Made by a program: the position numbers and the translations under genes
Origin: Streptomyces typhae
GTDB taxonomy: Bacteria; Actinomycetota; Actinomycetes; Streptomycetales; Streptomycetaceae
Assembly (NCBI RefSeq): GCF_009755605.1
Contig: NZ_WPNZ01000012.1
Coordinates: forward strand, 124,001-188,000
Reading direction: 5' to 3'
DNA length: 64,000 nucleotides
Notes under the pieces: model-generated
What the model was told of the DNA's origin: nothing
What the model saw: only the letters and a program-made list of their open reading frames with translations
The model's database searches: none
Shown: positions 1 through 9,415 of the stretch, in pieces
Layout: each line of letters begins with the position of its first letter
How positions within the stretch are numbered: the stretch's first letter is position 1

Positions 1-2
1 TG

Positions 3-3000
3 TCTGCTCTGGTCATCCGGCAAGCACAGCTTGAGGCCGCGGAGGCCGTGAAGGCGGCGCGTACGGCGCAGGCCGCCCATACGAGTGCGTACAACACCCG
101 CAAGGCCGAAGTGCTGGCGACGATGAACGGCTTGAAGGCTCAGAGTATTGCGCAGACTCAGGCCGCCCTTGCTGCCGCGCAGGCCGCCAAGCGGTCTGCG
201 CAGACGACCATCAAGGAAAACGGCCGGGCGATTCAGGCTCTCCAGGACAACGCCAAGAAGACGGAAAAGAGCTGGACCAGGTCTACGTACCGCATGGGCC
301 AGAATCTCAATTCGTTCGGGGCGTCTGTCAGCGAATTTGGCCGGACGGTCAACCGCAGCATGGTGACACCGCTGCTCGCCGCGGCATCTGCGATGTCGTA
401 CCTCGGCGTTAAGGCTGCTGACTCGATCATGCAGTCTCAGAGTGCGCTCGAAAAGATGGGTGTCACACCCAAGGATGCTTCCCGGCAGCTCAACACTCTC
501 AAGGATTACGGCACTCAGACGCCGTACACAGTCGAGGATATGTTCCAGTACGGGACGCTGTACACTCGCGCCGCTCAGTCGCACGGTTTCAGCTCGAAGA
601 AGGCCACAAAGCGCTCCACGGATCTGGTGATGTCGATTGGTGACCTCGCCGCCTATTCCGGTATTACCGACCCGGAGATGGTGAAGAGGGCCTATCAGGC
701 TGTGGCCACTATCCAGGAAGCGGATCGGTCGAGCCTCCGGAATGTGAAGAGCCTCGCCCAGAACGCTGGCCTGACCATCCAGGAGCTTGCCTCCCTCCTG
801 GGCTTCAAGGACCGCGAGTTCACGGCCGCTGAGGTGGCCAGGAACGAGCGGATGAAGAAGAGGAAGGGCGCCAACTGGAAGTCGCCCACCAAGTCCACTG
901 CCGCGTCTCAGATGATGGCGTGGATGCAGGATGCCAAGAGTACCGGCGGCATTCCTGGCGAGAGCATCGTGGACGCCATCCTGTTCAAGGGAAGGCAGAT
1001 CGGCACCGGGACGGACGACGCCCCCGCCAAGCGCCTCGGCACAGCAACTATTTCCGCGCGCTTGGCGAACATGTTTGAGCAGACCAAGTATGGCCTCAGT
1101 GACATGTTCATTCAGCAGGACCGCAAGACCGGCGAGTACCGGTACGCCCGCGCCGGCGCAGCCCTCATGGGCACGCGTACCCCGATCTACAAAAAGGATA
1201 AGGGCGGAGACTACAAGCTCGACAAGGACGGCAACCGGATCGTTGACCACTACGAATACAAGGGTGGTCTACTCAACACTCTGTCCGACATCGGCAGCGG
1301 CCTCAAGGGGCCAAGCAGCAAGGTCATAGCCGAGCTTTTCGAGAACCTGACCACGCTCGGCGGCTGGGTCAAGGGCGCCGTCAAGGTCCTGAAGGAGCAC
1401 CCGGGCATCACCGACGCCGTGGTCGAGGTGAGTAAGTGGGCGGCACTCGTGGGCGTTGCGAGCATCGCCATGGGAGCCCTGATCAAGACCCTCGGCCTGC
1501 TGACCAAGGTTTTCGCCCCCGTGGTGGGCCTGGGCAAGGGCTTGTTCAAGGCCGGTAGGGGCGCATCCAAGATCATCGGGCAGGCGACGGGTTTCGGTAC
1601 CCGCACGGACGCCGACAGGGAAGCCAGGAGCATCCGCGAGGACGCTCAGCGGCGAGCCCGCGAAATCCGCCAGGAGGCCCGGCGCCGGTCAGACCCCCGT
1701 GAACGCGCCGAAGGTAGACGCCAGGCCCGGGAGGTGGTGGCCGAGGGCAGGCGCCAGGCCCGGGAGGTGCGTGAGCAGGGCCAGGCGGACACGTCGTTCC
1801 GGGAGCGCTACCAGCAGCGCCGTACCAATGCCAACGGCGGTGACAGCCGTAGCGCAGGACGACGGGCCTGGGACGGCATCCGCGGCCAGAACTCGCAGGT
1901 CGAAGAGATCGAGGTCGACACCGACAAGGCGAAGCAGCGGATCAACGAGCTTGAGGCCGAGATTGACGGCCTGCGGGCCAAGATTCGCAACTTCAAGAAC
2001 GAGAACTTCAACGAGCTGGCGGAGGAGCTGGCCGGCGCCGACTCCAGCGTGAAGGCTGCGGCCGAGCGGGCTGCCAAGGCCATCCGCGCCGCCGACACCG
2101 CGACGACCAACCTCAAGGGCCTCAAACTCGGCGCCCTTGAGGCAGAGTTCTCCGACGTCGCAGAGCGGACCAGCTCACTGCGGAGCCAGGTCAAGCGCGC
2201 CGACACTGCCGTGTCGAAGCTGAACGACCGCGGCCTTGGAGACCTCGACGGCGAACTGTCGGATGCCAAGGGCAAAAGCAAGGCCCTGGACTCAGCCCTC
2301 AAGGCTGCTGCGAGGCAGGCCGCCCACCTCAATGACCGCCCGCTGGGCGCGGTCCGGGGCCAGCTCAACAACGTCAAGGACGCTGCCGACGAGGCCCGCT
2401 CGAAGATCGGCGGCGGGAAGTCGTCCCTGAACAGCCGGGTGGGTCAGCTCAACGAACTGAAGACGACGTCCGTCACAAAGCAGATCAACAAGTTGAAGGA
2501 CGCGCTTGGCGAGGCCGGTGGCAAGGCGGCAACGCTCAACAGTCGGCTTAATAACATCTCCTCGCACGCTCCGGGCCAAGGCGGCGGAAAGGGAAAGAAG
2601 GGGAAAAACAAGGGGTCCAGCACTGCGCTGGCCCTCGGCGGTGTCCTCCCGGGATACACCCCCGGGCGGGATGTCCATGTCTTCACCAGCCCCACAGCCG
2701 GAGAGGAGCTGCACCTCTCCGGGGGCGAATCGGTTATGCGGCCTGAGTGGACGGCCGCTGTGGGCGCGGACGAGGTGACTCGCCTCAACTCCATTGCCCG
2801 CTCCCGGGGTGTGGCCGGTGTCCGCCAGGCGATGCATTTCGCTGACGGAGGCGTGCTCGGAAAGCTCGGGCTTGAGCCGCTGGTGGAGGCATCCAGAAGC
2901 TTTAACGTGGGCAATGACGCCCGCGGAGCCATCGCAACGATGGTGATGGACGGAACAACTCCGGCGCTTGGCGGCGATGTTCAGAAGGGCATCATCGGTT

Positions 3001-5336
3001 CCGGCACGGATGGCTCTCACTTCGTCGGCTCCGACTTCGCCAAAAAGTTCAAGGGCATGTTCGACTTCATGACCGAGGGGTCGTGGGACATGCTCAAGAA
3101 GGCGAAGATCCCCAGTGGCTGGGGGCAGATCATCGGTGCTATCGGGGGCACCCTCGCCCCGATCACCGGTGAATATTTCTGGAATGACGTGTGGAAGGGT
3201 GAGGGGAACATCCTTGAGCGCGGCGGCACTTACCTCAAGGACCTCTTTTCCGCGAAGACCCTGGGAAAGATCGTCAAGAACGCCCTCGGCGGCATCTGGG
3301 ACTCTGCATCGAGCCTGTACGAGGGCGTGAAGGGCTTCTTCAGCGACCCGACCGAGTTCGTGACCGGGGCGATCGAAGGTGTCTGGGAGCTGACCAAGGG
3401 ACAGTACAACGGCCTCGTCGACATGGTGCAGTCCCTTCGTGAGGTCTGGCAGGCACCTTTGGGATACGCCGGCCAGGTCGTCTCGGACGTCTACTCTACG
3501 GCGAAGGAAAGCCTCCCCAACCTGGAGGGCCTTTTCGACTTCAGCGGGGACGGGCTTACTTCCTCGAAGCCTGAGGTGGACGGCGTTGTCGCATCGCAGA
3601 TCAGCTCACCGGGGGCGGGTAACTCGGTGACCCGGTGGGCCCCACAGGTCCGGCTGGTCCTGGCCCAACTCGGCCTGCCCATGTCTGACCTCAATCTGGT
3701 GCTGCATCGGATCGGGGTGGAGTCGGGAGGAAACCCCAGAGCCATCAACCTGTGGGACTCCAACGCGCAGGCCGGCTACCCATCCCAAGGCCTTTTGCAG
3801 ACCATTCCGCAGACGTTCGCGGCATACGCTGGCCCGTACCGTTCCCGGGGCATCACAGACCCGCTCGCCAGCATCTATGCAGGCCTCAACTACGCGACCC
3901 ATCGGTACGGCCGCAACTGGCGTAAGGCTCTGTCCGGCATCAAGGGATACGCGACCGGCACCGGCTCCAGGGGGGCAACCCCCGGGTGGGCGTGGGTCGG
4001 TGAAGAAGGCCCGGAACTCGTCGACTTCAGCGGCGGGGAAACCGTCCTGACCCACGAGGACAGCGTCATGTCCGCGGGCTCGGTACGACGCGGCTACGCT
4101 GCGGGCACCAACAAGGGCGGCCGTACCTCCGGAATTGCGGCGGAAGCCGAGAAGGGCGTTTCGCAGCTCAACTCGGCAGTAACCAAGCTGTACGCCATCG
4201 TGAAGCAAGCTTTCACCTCCAACCGCATCGGTTCGGGTACGGCCAATTCCCTCAACAAGTGGCTCGACAAGGAGAACAAGGCACTTCAGGAGCTGGTCAA
4301 GGACCGCACAAAGCTCGCGACCAAGTTGAAGGATGCGAACGCCAAGCTCAACGAGGTCAAGAGCAAGGAATCCGAGATGGCCAAGTCCATCTCGGACAAG
4401 GCCACGCAGGAGCGTTCCCTCACGTCGCTGTTCAACTCGGAGGGTGTCTCTGTTTCCTCTGCGATATCCGGGCTGAAGAGCCGCTTGGCGGACATCAAGT
4501 CTTTCACGTCGAATATCGCGAAGTTGGGCGATCGGGGATTCTCCGACGACATCATCGCCGAGATTGCCGATGCTGGCCCGGTCGAGGGCGGCGCGATGGC
4601 GAAGGAACTGCTGACAGCCACCAAGGTGCAGGTCCGGGAGTTCACCAGCGCGTACAAGGCGATCGGCAGCGCCTCGACGTCCCTCGGGAAGTCGGTGGCC
4701 AAGTCCTACTACGCCGCTGGCAAGGAAGCTGCTCAGTCCCTCGTCGATGGGCTCGGCGCGAAGGACAAGAAGCTCATCAAGAGCATCGAGAAGATTGCCG
4801 CCACGATCGTGAGCACCTTGCGGAAGAAGCTCAAGGTCACGTCGAAGACCCCGGTGAGCTCCTCCCTGGCGTCCCTGCTCACCTGGCTCACTGGCGATGG
4901 CCAGGCGGTCAAGGGCGGAGGGAGCACCGGCACGAAGAAGAAGACGACCAGGACGACAACGACCTACTCGACAGACGGCAAGGGGCGGCGGGTCGTCACA
5001 GTCACCACGACCACGAACGACCCGGCCAAGGGCACCAGCACCACAGTCACCAAACGGACCGTGGGCGGGAAGACCACGACCTCTACCAGGGTCAGCCGGA
5101 TCAAGGGGTACGCGACCGGCACCAGGAGCGCGGCCCGCGGTATCGCCCTCGTAGGTGAGAGGGGTCCCGAGCTGGTCGATTTCAAGGGCGGTGAGCGCGT
5201 CTATACCGCACGGGAGACAGCCAGCATGGCGGGCGGTCCTCGCTATGAGATCCACGTCCATGAGGCCAAGTCCGAGAACACCACTCAGTCTGTCCTCCGA
5301 GCGATGCAGTACGCAGAGGTGATGGCCGGGATGTAA
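3..5336 (+). CDS. Phage tape measure protein with lytic transglycosylase domain (5' end outside window)
   Basis: This is the tail-length ruler and scaffold of a siphovirus. The frame is open to the left edge, so the true start lies outside; a GTG at 48 is probably internal. Residues below count from that GTG (1762 aa). The N-terminal third is Ala/Lys/Gln-rich coiled coil, about residues 460-500 are hydrophobic, and residues ~630-850 are heptad-rich helix. A soluble-lytic-transglycosylase-like domain lies at ~1205-1290, with the putative catalytic Glu at 1225 in IGVESGGNP. Three copies of a G-x-A-x-VGE-x-GPELV-x-F-x-GGE-type module occur near 868-899 (degenerate), 1300-1335 and 1687-1721, typical of actinophage tape measures. 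The C-terminus has a Thr/Lys-rich linker. The transglycosylase may thin the wall during DNA entry. The distal tail gene follows 17 nt downstream. Confidence 0.93.
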   Translation, partial: SALVIRQAQLEAAEAVKAARTAQAAHTSAYNTRKAEVLATMNGLKAQSIAQTQAALAAAQAAKRSAQTTIKENGRAIQALQDNAKKTEKSWTRSTYRMGQNLNSFGASVSEFGRTVNRSMVTPLLAAASAMSYLGVKAADSIMQSQSALEKMGVTPKDASRQLNTLKDYGTQTPYTVEDMFQYGTLYTRAAQSHGFSSKKATKRSTDLVMSIGDLAAYSGITDPEMVKRAYQAVATIQEADRSSLRNVKSLAQNAGLTIQELASLLGFKDREFTAAEVARNERMKKRKGANWKSPTKSTAASQMMAWMQDAKSTGGIPGESIVDAILFKGRQIGTGTDDAPAKRLGTATISARLANMFEQTKYGLSDMFIQQDRKTGEYRYARAGAALMGTRTPIYKKDKGGDYKLDKDGNRIVDHYEYKGGLLNTLSDIGSGLKGPSSKVIAELFENLTTLGGWVKGAVKVLKEHPGITDAVVEVSKWAALVGVASIAMGALIKTLGLLTKVFAPVVGLGKGLFKAGRGASKIIGQATGFGTRTDADREARSIREDAQRRAREIRQEARRRSDPRERAEGRRQAREVVAEGRRQAREVREQGQADTSFRERYQQRRTNANGGDSRSAGRRAWDGIRGQNSQVEEIEVDTDKAKQRINELEAEIDGLRAKIRNFKNENFNELAEELAGADSSVKAAAERAAKAIRAADTATTNLKGLKLGALEAEFSDVAERTSSLRSQVKRADTAVSKLNDRGLGDLDGELSDAKGKSKALDSALKAAARQAAHLNDRPLGAVRGQLNNVKDAADEARSKIGGGKSSLNSRVGQLNELKTTSVTKQINKLKDALGEAGGKAATLNSRLNNISSHAPGQGGGKGKKGKNKGSSTALALGGVLPGYTPGRDVHVFTSPTAGEELHLSGGESVMRPEWTAAVGADEVTRLNSIARSRGVAGVRQAMHFADGGVLGKLGLEPLVEASRSFNVGNDARGAIATMVMDGTTPALGGDVQKGIIGSGTDGSHFVGSDFAKKFKGMFDFMTEGSWDMLKKAKIPSGWGQIIGAIGGTLAPITGEYFWNDVWKGEGNILERGGTYLKDLFSAKTLGKIVKNALGGIWDSASSLYEGVKGFFSDPTEFVTGAIEGVWELTKGQYNGLVDMVQSLREVWQAPLGYAGQVVSDVYSTAKESLPNLEGLFDFSGDGLTSSKPEVDGVVASQISSPGAGNSVTRWAPQVRLVLAQLGLPMSDLNLVLHRIGVESGGNPRAINLWDSNAQAGYPSQGLLQTIPQTFAAYAGPYRSRGITDPLASIYAGLNYATHRYGRNWRKALSGIKGYATGTGSRGATPGWAWVGEEGPELVDFSGGETVLTHEDSVMSAGSVRRGYAAGTNKGGRTSGIAAEAEKGVSQLNSAVTKLYAIVKQAFTSNRIGSGTANSLNKWLDKENKALQELVKDRTKLATKLKDANAKLNEVKSKESEMAKSISDKATQERSLTSLFNSEGVSVSSAISGLKSRLADIKSFTSNIAKLGDRGFSDDIIAEIADAGPVEGGAMAKELLTATKVQVREFTSAYKAIGSASTSLGKSVAKSYYAAGKEAAQSLVDGLGAKDKKLIKSIEKIAATIVSTLRKKLKVTSKTPVSSSLASLLTWLTGDGQAVKGGGSTGTKKKTTRTTTTYSTDGKGRRVVTVTTTTNDPAKGTSTTVTKRTVGGKTTTSTRVSRIKGYATGTRSAARGIALVGERGPELVDFKGGERVYTARETASMAGGPRYEIHVHEAKSENTTQSVLRAMQYAEVMAGM

Positions 5337-5353
5337 TCGACAAGGAGTGCTGA

Positions 5354-6337
5354 ATGCCGATTCCTGTAAGTACGGACCCGGATGACGGAGGGCCTGGCAA
5401 GCCGGATTTCCCCGTTCCCGAGATGTGGCAGCGCACGTATGTGTCGATCAGGGGCGCCAACGGTGAGGGGGAAGAGATCCCCCTCACCGGCTTCAGTTGC
5501 GGCGCCTGGCCGGCCATCATTCTGCAGCCCGGGGCCACGGGCCTGGACCTGCCCCCTTACCAGCTCTACATGGACGACTCACCCAACTTGGACGGGTCCA
5601 TCGTGCGCGGAGCGCGGGCGGCAGCAAGACCGATCCTCTTGCCGGTGTTCGTCTACGGCATCGACCGCAAGACGGTGCGAGCCTTCAAGCGGAAGCTAGG
5701 CAACGCCCTGAATCCCAGGCGCGGTTACTGCGTCTTGACGTTCATGGAGCAAGACGGGGTTGCCCGGCGCCTGCGGTGCTACTACGCAGGCGGCATGGAA
5801 GGCAACGAATCCGTAGGCAACGCCGGATTCACGTGGATCTCTTACGGAATCCAGCTCACCGCGGCCGACCCGTATTTCTACGGAGATACAGAGGTCGGGG
5901 CCACCTGGACTTTCGGCGCCTCTCGCGCTTTCCTGCATAATCCTTTCTTTCCCGTGCAGTTGAGTAAGGGCACACCAGCGCAGAACATCATCACAGTAGA
6001 GAATCCCGGAGACATCGAGGCATGGCCTCTCTGGACGATCACCGGCCCTGTACGCAGCTTGAAATTCACTGGCCCTGACGGGACGACTTGGGAGCTGCCG
6101 GAGCCGTCCACTGAGACGGACGTTTTGGCTGCCGGGAGGACGCTCACCGTCGACTGTAGGCCGGGGGCCAAGACCCTCAAGGACGACCGGGGCAGGAATT
6201 ATTTCCATCTCCTTTCCCCCAATCCTTCTCTCTGGTCAGTCCCGCCCGGTGAGTCGACCGTGAAAACGAACCTTGTCGCCGGGAGCGGGACGCCCACGGT
6301 GGGGCTCAGACTCCATCCTCGATATGAGACGTACTGA
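5354..6337 (+). CDS. Phage distal tail (Dit-like) protein
   Basis: This 327-aa protein follows the tape measure, the usual place for the distal tail protein that forms the hub between tail tube and tip. The N-terminal half carries features of the siphovirus distal tail family: a Pro-rich start, the stretch RGARAAARPILLPVFV, then a region ending ISYGIQLTAADPYFYG. The rest looks like a beta-rich domain. The start is ATG at 5354 with AAGGAG 8 nt upstream. Identification rests on family pattern and gene order. Confidence 0.8.
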   Translation: MPIPVSTDPDDGGPGKPDFPVPEMWQRTYVSIRGANGEGEEIPLTGFSCGAWPAIILQPGATGLDLPPYQLYMDDSPNLDGSIVRGARAAARPILLPVFVYGIDRKTVRAFKRKLGNALNPRRGYCVLTFMEQDGVARRLRCYYAGGMEGNESVGNAGFTWISYGIQLTAADPYFYGDTEVGATWTFGASRAFLHNPFFPVQLSKGTPAQNIITVENPGDIEAWPLWTITGPVRSLKFTGPDGTTWELPEPSTETDVLAAGRTLTVDCRPGAKTLKDDRGRNYFHLLSPNPSLWSVPPGESTVKTNLVAGSGTPTVGLRLHPRYETY

Positions 6338-6349
6338 CATGAGGTGGTC

Positions 6350-7582
6350 ATGAGTTACCGGGTGGAGGTGCGTGACGCCGCCCTGGAGCGGATCGGGATC
6401 ATCGACACGTGGATTCAGATGGACATCGTCGTGAGGTACTGCCAACAGGGTTCATGGCAAGTGCATGTCGCGGCGGGGACTCCACAGGCTGATCTTCTAC
6501 AGCGGGGCGGCGGAGTTGCCATCTATCAGGATGGCGTGGAACTGCCGATTCTCACAGGGCAGATTGAGACCTTCCAGCACTACTGGACGAGCAGCCAGCA
6601 CACTTCGGCTGGCAGCCTGTACTTCGGCGGGAAGTGCGACAACAAATTGGCGTACAACCGCCTCGCTTTCCCGGACCCCACGAGGCCAGCCACTCAGCAA
6701 TGGCAGGCGGACGATAACGGTCGTGCTGTTTCCGGGCCTGCCGGTCACCTCGTCTGGGACGAGCTGAACAGAGCTCTGGGGCCTGGCGCTCTGCCCAACC
6801 GCCGCGTGTCCGGCGTGCGCTTCGGGAACGACGTGTCCATGGGGAAGACCGTCTCTGACCAACTCCAGTGGGATGTCATCGGAACTAAGCTCGAATCCTG
6901 GATCGATACAACCACGATCGGCTATCGCTTCCTTTACGACCCCAGCGAAAAGGCGATTGATCTAAACCTGTTCACTCCGCGAGACCGTTCCAGAGACGTG
7001 CGATTCGCTAAGGAACTTGGCAACCTCCGCGAATTCACTTGGTCGCTCACAGCCCCGACTGTCACCCGGGTCATCGTGGCCTGCCAAGGTGTCGGCAAGG
7101 GGCGCTATCTGCATCAACAGATCGACGCAGAATCAGAGGCCGAGTGGGGCATCCAGGTGGAATCATTCCTGGACCGCCGCGACTTGCCGATAAAAGCAGA
7201 TCCCACTACAGGTGAAGCCGTGAAGGCGGACCTGTCGGTTACGGACGAGCAGTTCAAGACGGCCAAGCAGGCAGTGTTGGACGCTGCCGCGGAGGCGCTC
7301 ACCACGGGCGCCAAGAACGGCAACTTCCAGCTCTACCCCGTCGACACCGAAGCGATCAAGTTCGGACGGGACTACTTCGTGGGCGACCTCGTGACCGTCT
7401 CCACCGACGGCACCGAATACGTAGACATCGTCCGAGAGGTCTCCATAACCGTTGATCAAGGAGGCGAGGCCGAGACCATCTCGCCTGTCATCGGCGAGCA
7501 GGGGTCCGGCAATCCGCTCAACCTGTACAAAGAGGTTTTCAAGATGCGTGAGAAACTGCGCGAGCTAGAGACGAGGATGTAA
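6350..7582 (+). CDS. Siphovirus Gp37-like tail protein
   Basis: This 410-aa protein resembles the ReqiPepy6 Gp37-like family found after the distal tail gene in actinophages. The N-terminus reads as a strand-rich tail-hub domain (MSYRVEVRDAALERIGIIDT), the middle has NRRVSGVRFGNDVSMGKTVSDQ, and the C-terminus ends in a helical KLRELETRM. An in-frame GTG exists at 6344, but GAGG at 6341-6344 is spaced for ATG 6350, so I use ATG. Likely role: baseplate or tip-hub component that connects to receptor-binding proteins. Family assignment is from recognition of the sequence pattern, not a search. Confidence 0.72.
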   Translation: MSYRVEVRDAALERIGIIDTWIQMDIVVRYCQQGSWQVHVAAGTPQADLLQRGGGVAIYQDGVELPILTGQIETFQHYWTSSQHTSAGSLYFGGKCDNKLAYNRLAFPDPTRPATQQWQADDNGRAVSGPAGHLVWDELNRALGPGALPNRRVSGVRFGNDVSMGKTVSDQLQWDVIGTKLESWIDTTTIGYRFLYDPSEKAIDLNLFTPRDRSRDVRFAKELGNLREFTWSLTAPTVTRVIVACQGVGKGRYLHQQIDAESEAEWGIQVESFLDRRDLPIKADPTTGEAVKADLSVTDEQFKTAKQAVLDAAAEALTTGAKNGNFQLYPVDTEAIKFGRDYFVGDLVTVSTDGTEYVDIVREVSITVDQGGEAETISPVIGEQGSGNPLNLYKEVFKMREKLRELETRM

Positions 7583-7583
7583 T

Positions 7584-8660
7584 TTGGCCGATGAGATCAG
7601 CTATCCGTTTACCGCTGACAGCCCCAGCGGCGGCCAGCAGATGATGTCACAGCAGCAATGGCAGTATCTCGCCCGCCTTTTTGCCAAGGACAGGGTGGAC
7701 CACCGGCTCACCAGCCGCGCCGCGGTTGATTCCGCAACTCTGCCGTTCTTCGTCACAGCAGGCTCGACCACGGCGATCACGGTCAACCCGGGGCGGGCAG
7801 TCGTAGGCGGCTTCTACTACCAGCTCACGGCAGCCAAGACTCTTCCCATCACAGCGAATACGGGCCCGCTTGGGCGCATTGACCTCCTCGTTCTCCGCGC
7901 CGACCTGACTGCCGGCTCGGTCAACGTGGCCGTGCTGGCCGGGCAGCCAGCCACCGCCCCGAAGGCGCCCAGCCTCACCAGGAACTACGGCGGGCTCTGG
8001 GAGATGCCCCTGTACAAGATCACCGCCCCTCCGAACGGGGCTGCGCTCGACATCGTCCGCATCTCCCCGTTCGACATGGCTGAACACGTGGCTGTGCCCT
8101 GGAACGCGGCGGGCGCAGGTGAGGCGTTCGAGCCCGGGACCTTCGTTTACGACATGGACGCCAACCTGTCCGGCGTGCAAACCGAGTACTTCGTCAGCCG
8201 AGACGGATACGCCCCGACAAGGAACTTGGGCCGGGCCCTCAGGTACACCCCGAAACTCGTCAACGCCAAGTCCGACCTTCCGTCTACCGCCCGGTACGGG
8301 CATTGGCGCTGGATCGCCCCGGGCCTTGTTCACCTCTCCCTGCGCCTGGTGTGTGACTACGAGGATCAGGGAGTAGGGGGGACCTCGACTCTCGGCGTGA
8401 CGCTCCCCCGCGCTGCCGCATTCTCCACGGGCCAGGTACTCAAGGGCTTCATGTCGAACCCCACATATGGAGGCGGTCTGCCCAACAACCTGGACATCAC
8501 GGCAGTCATCAACAAGGGCTCAGCGGGGCAGAACGTTGCCTACCTCTACCGCCCGAACTCATCCACCGTCTCTGAAGGCCTCGACGGCCTGAAAATGATT
8601 CCGCCTCAGTCGACGCTCACCATCTCTGGCGTCTACGACACCGACACGTTCGGCGACTAA
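7584..8660 (+). CDS. Phage minor tail / baseplate protein
   Basis: This 358-aa protein starts at a TTG (7584), 1 nt after the previous stop, with GAGG at 7573-7576 as ribosome site. The N-terminal ~170 residues look like the baseplate upper-protein type: FFVTAGSTTAITVNPGRAVV, then GRIDLLVLRADLTAGSVNVAV. This is a structural domain common before receptor-binding modules in phages of Gram-positive hosts. The C-terminal half is Gly/Thr-rich and beta-like, with no recognised enzyme motif. Likely part of the adsorption apparatus; the exact role is inferred from position. Confidence 0.65.
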   Translation: MADEISYPFTADSPSGGQQMMSQQQWQYLARLFAKDRVDHRLTSRAAVDSATLPFFVTAGSTTAITVNPGRAVVGGFYYQLTAAKTLPITANTGPLGRIDLLVLRADLTAGSVNVAVLAGQPATAPKAPSLTRNYGGLWEMPLYKITAPPNGAALDIVRISPFDMAEHVAVPWNAAGAGEAFEPGTFVYDMDANLSGVQTEYFVSRDGYAPTRNLGRALRYTPKLVNAKSDLPSTARYGHWRWIAPGLVHLSLRLVCDYEDQGVGGTSTLGVTLPRAAAFSTGQVLKGFMSNPTYGGGLPNNLDITAVINKGSAGQNVAYLYRPNSSTVSEGLDGLKMIPPQSTLTISGVYDTDTFGD

Positions 8661-8674
8661 TCAGGAGGTGCCCT

Positions 8675-9415
8675 ATGGCACGCGCTCTCTTCGGCGGCAG
8701 CGCCGCCGATGTTGCCGAGACAGTCACAGGCGCCCGCGTCCCGGGCGCAGCCGGCGCGGTCTGGGACGGCCCCGGCCCCGACGCCCTACAGGTGACGGAC
8801 CTCTTGGACCCCACTGGTATCCCGCTCCAAGCTCTCGCGGCCAACGCAGATGGGATGGTTGAGGCCTTCTACGGCCCCGAGGGGGCTGAGCGCCTGTACG
8901 TCGACTTCGGCGCCGGCCGCGTCGCCCTGGTCCCCGTCGACATCGGAGATCGGCTCAAGGCGCACATGGCAGACGCTGAGGCCCACAACGTCGGTGACCG
9001 CTATCTCGACCGAACCACCGGGGGCGAGATCACCGGCCCCCTGACGGTCCGAGGAATGGTCTCCGCCGACGGGCTGAGTCTCCCCGGCCAGGCCTCCCGC
9101 TTCTCCAGGGGCGCTGTCGTCACCTCCCCCGCCGGGGCGGTGACATACGTGATCTGCGCACTGCAGAAGGGCGCACAGGTAGTCGGGGTGGCGGCATACC
9201 GCTCTGGCGGGTCGGGAGCCACCATCAACGCCGTCCGCAACGGGATGGATCTGCTTCCCACCGACCTGTCCCTGTCGACCGAGGCCGTGTGGGTCGCCGC
9301 CCCCTCAGTGCAAAACGGGGTCGCGGTGGCTGGCGACAGCCTCGCCGTGACCGTCCGCAGCGTCAGCGGGGCTCCCGCGTACGTCTCGTTCGAAATCTTC
9401 CTCCAGGGGGCTTGA
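8675..9415 (+). CDS. Phage tail tip / fibre protein, function unassigned
   Basis: This 246-aa protein starts at ATG 8675 behind a strong AGGAGGT. Its middle has RLKAHMADAEAHNVGDRYLD followed by TTGGEITGPLTVRGMVS, a pattern I associate with trimerising tail-fibre segments. The C-terminal ~100 residues look like a compact beta domain (SFEIFLQGA end). Its TGA overlaps the next ATG by one base (TGATG), so the two are likely translated together. A receptor-binding or tip-attachment role is inferred from position. Confidence 0.55.
   Translation: MARALFGGSAADVAETVTGARVPGAAGAVWDGPGPDALQVTDLLDPTGIPLQALAANADGMVEAFYGPEGAERLYVDFGAGRVALVPVDIGDRLKAHMADAEAHNVGDRYLDRTTGGEITGPLTVRGMVSADGLSLPGQASRFSRGAVVTSPAGAVTYVICALQKGAQVVGVAAYRSGGSGATINAVRNGMDLLPTDLSLSTEAVWVAAPSVQNGVAVAGDSLAVTVRSVSGAPAYVSFEIFLQGA

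Noticed and set aside
3606..5261. 551-codon leftward frame opposite the tape measure gene
   Set aside because: It is antisense to a continuous structural gene with recognised domains and has no ribosome site or family resemblance.
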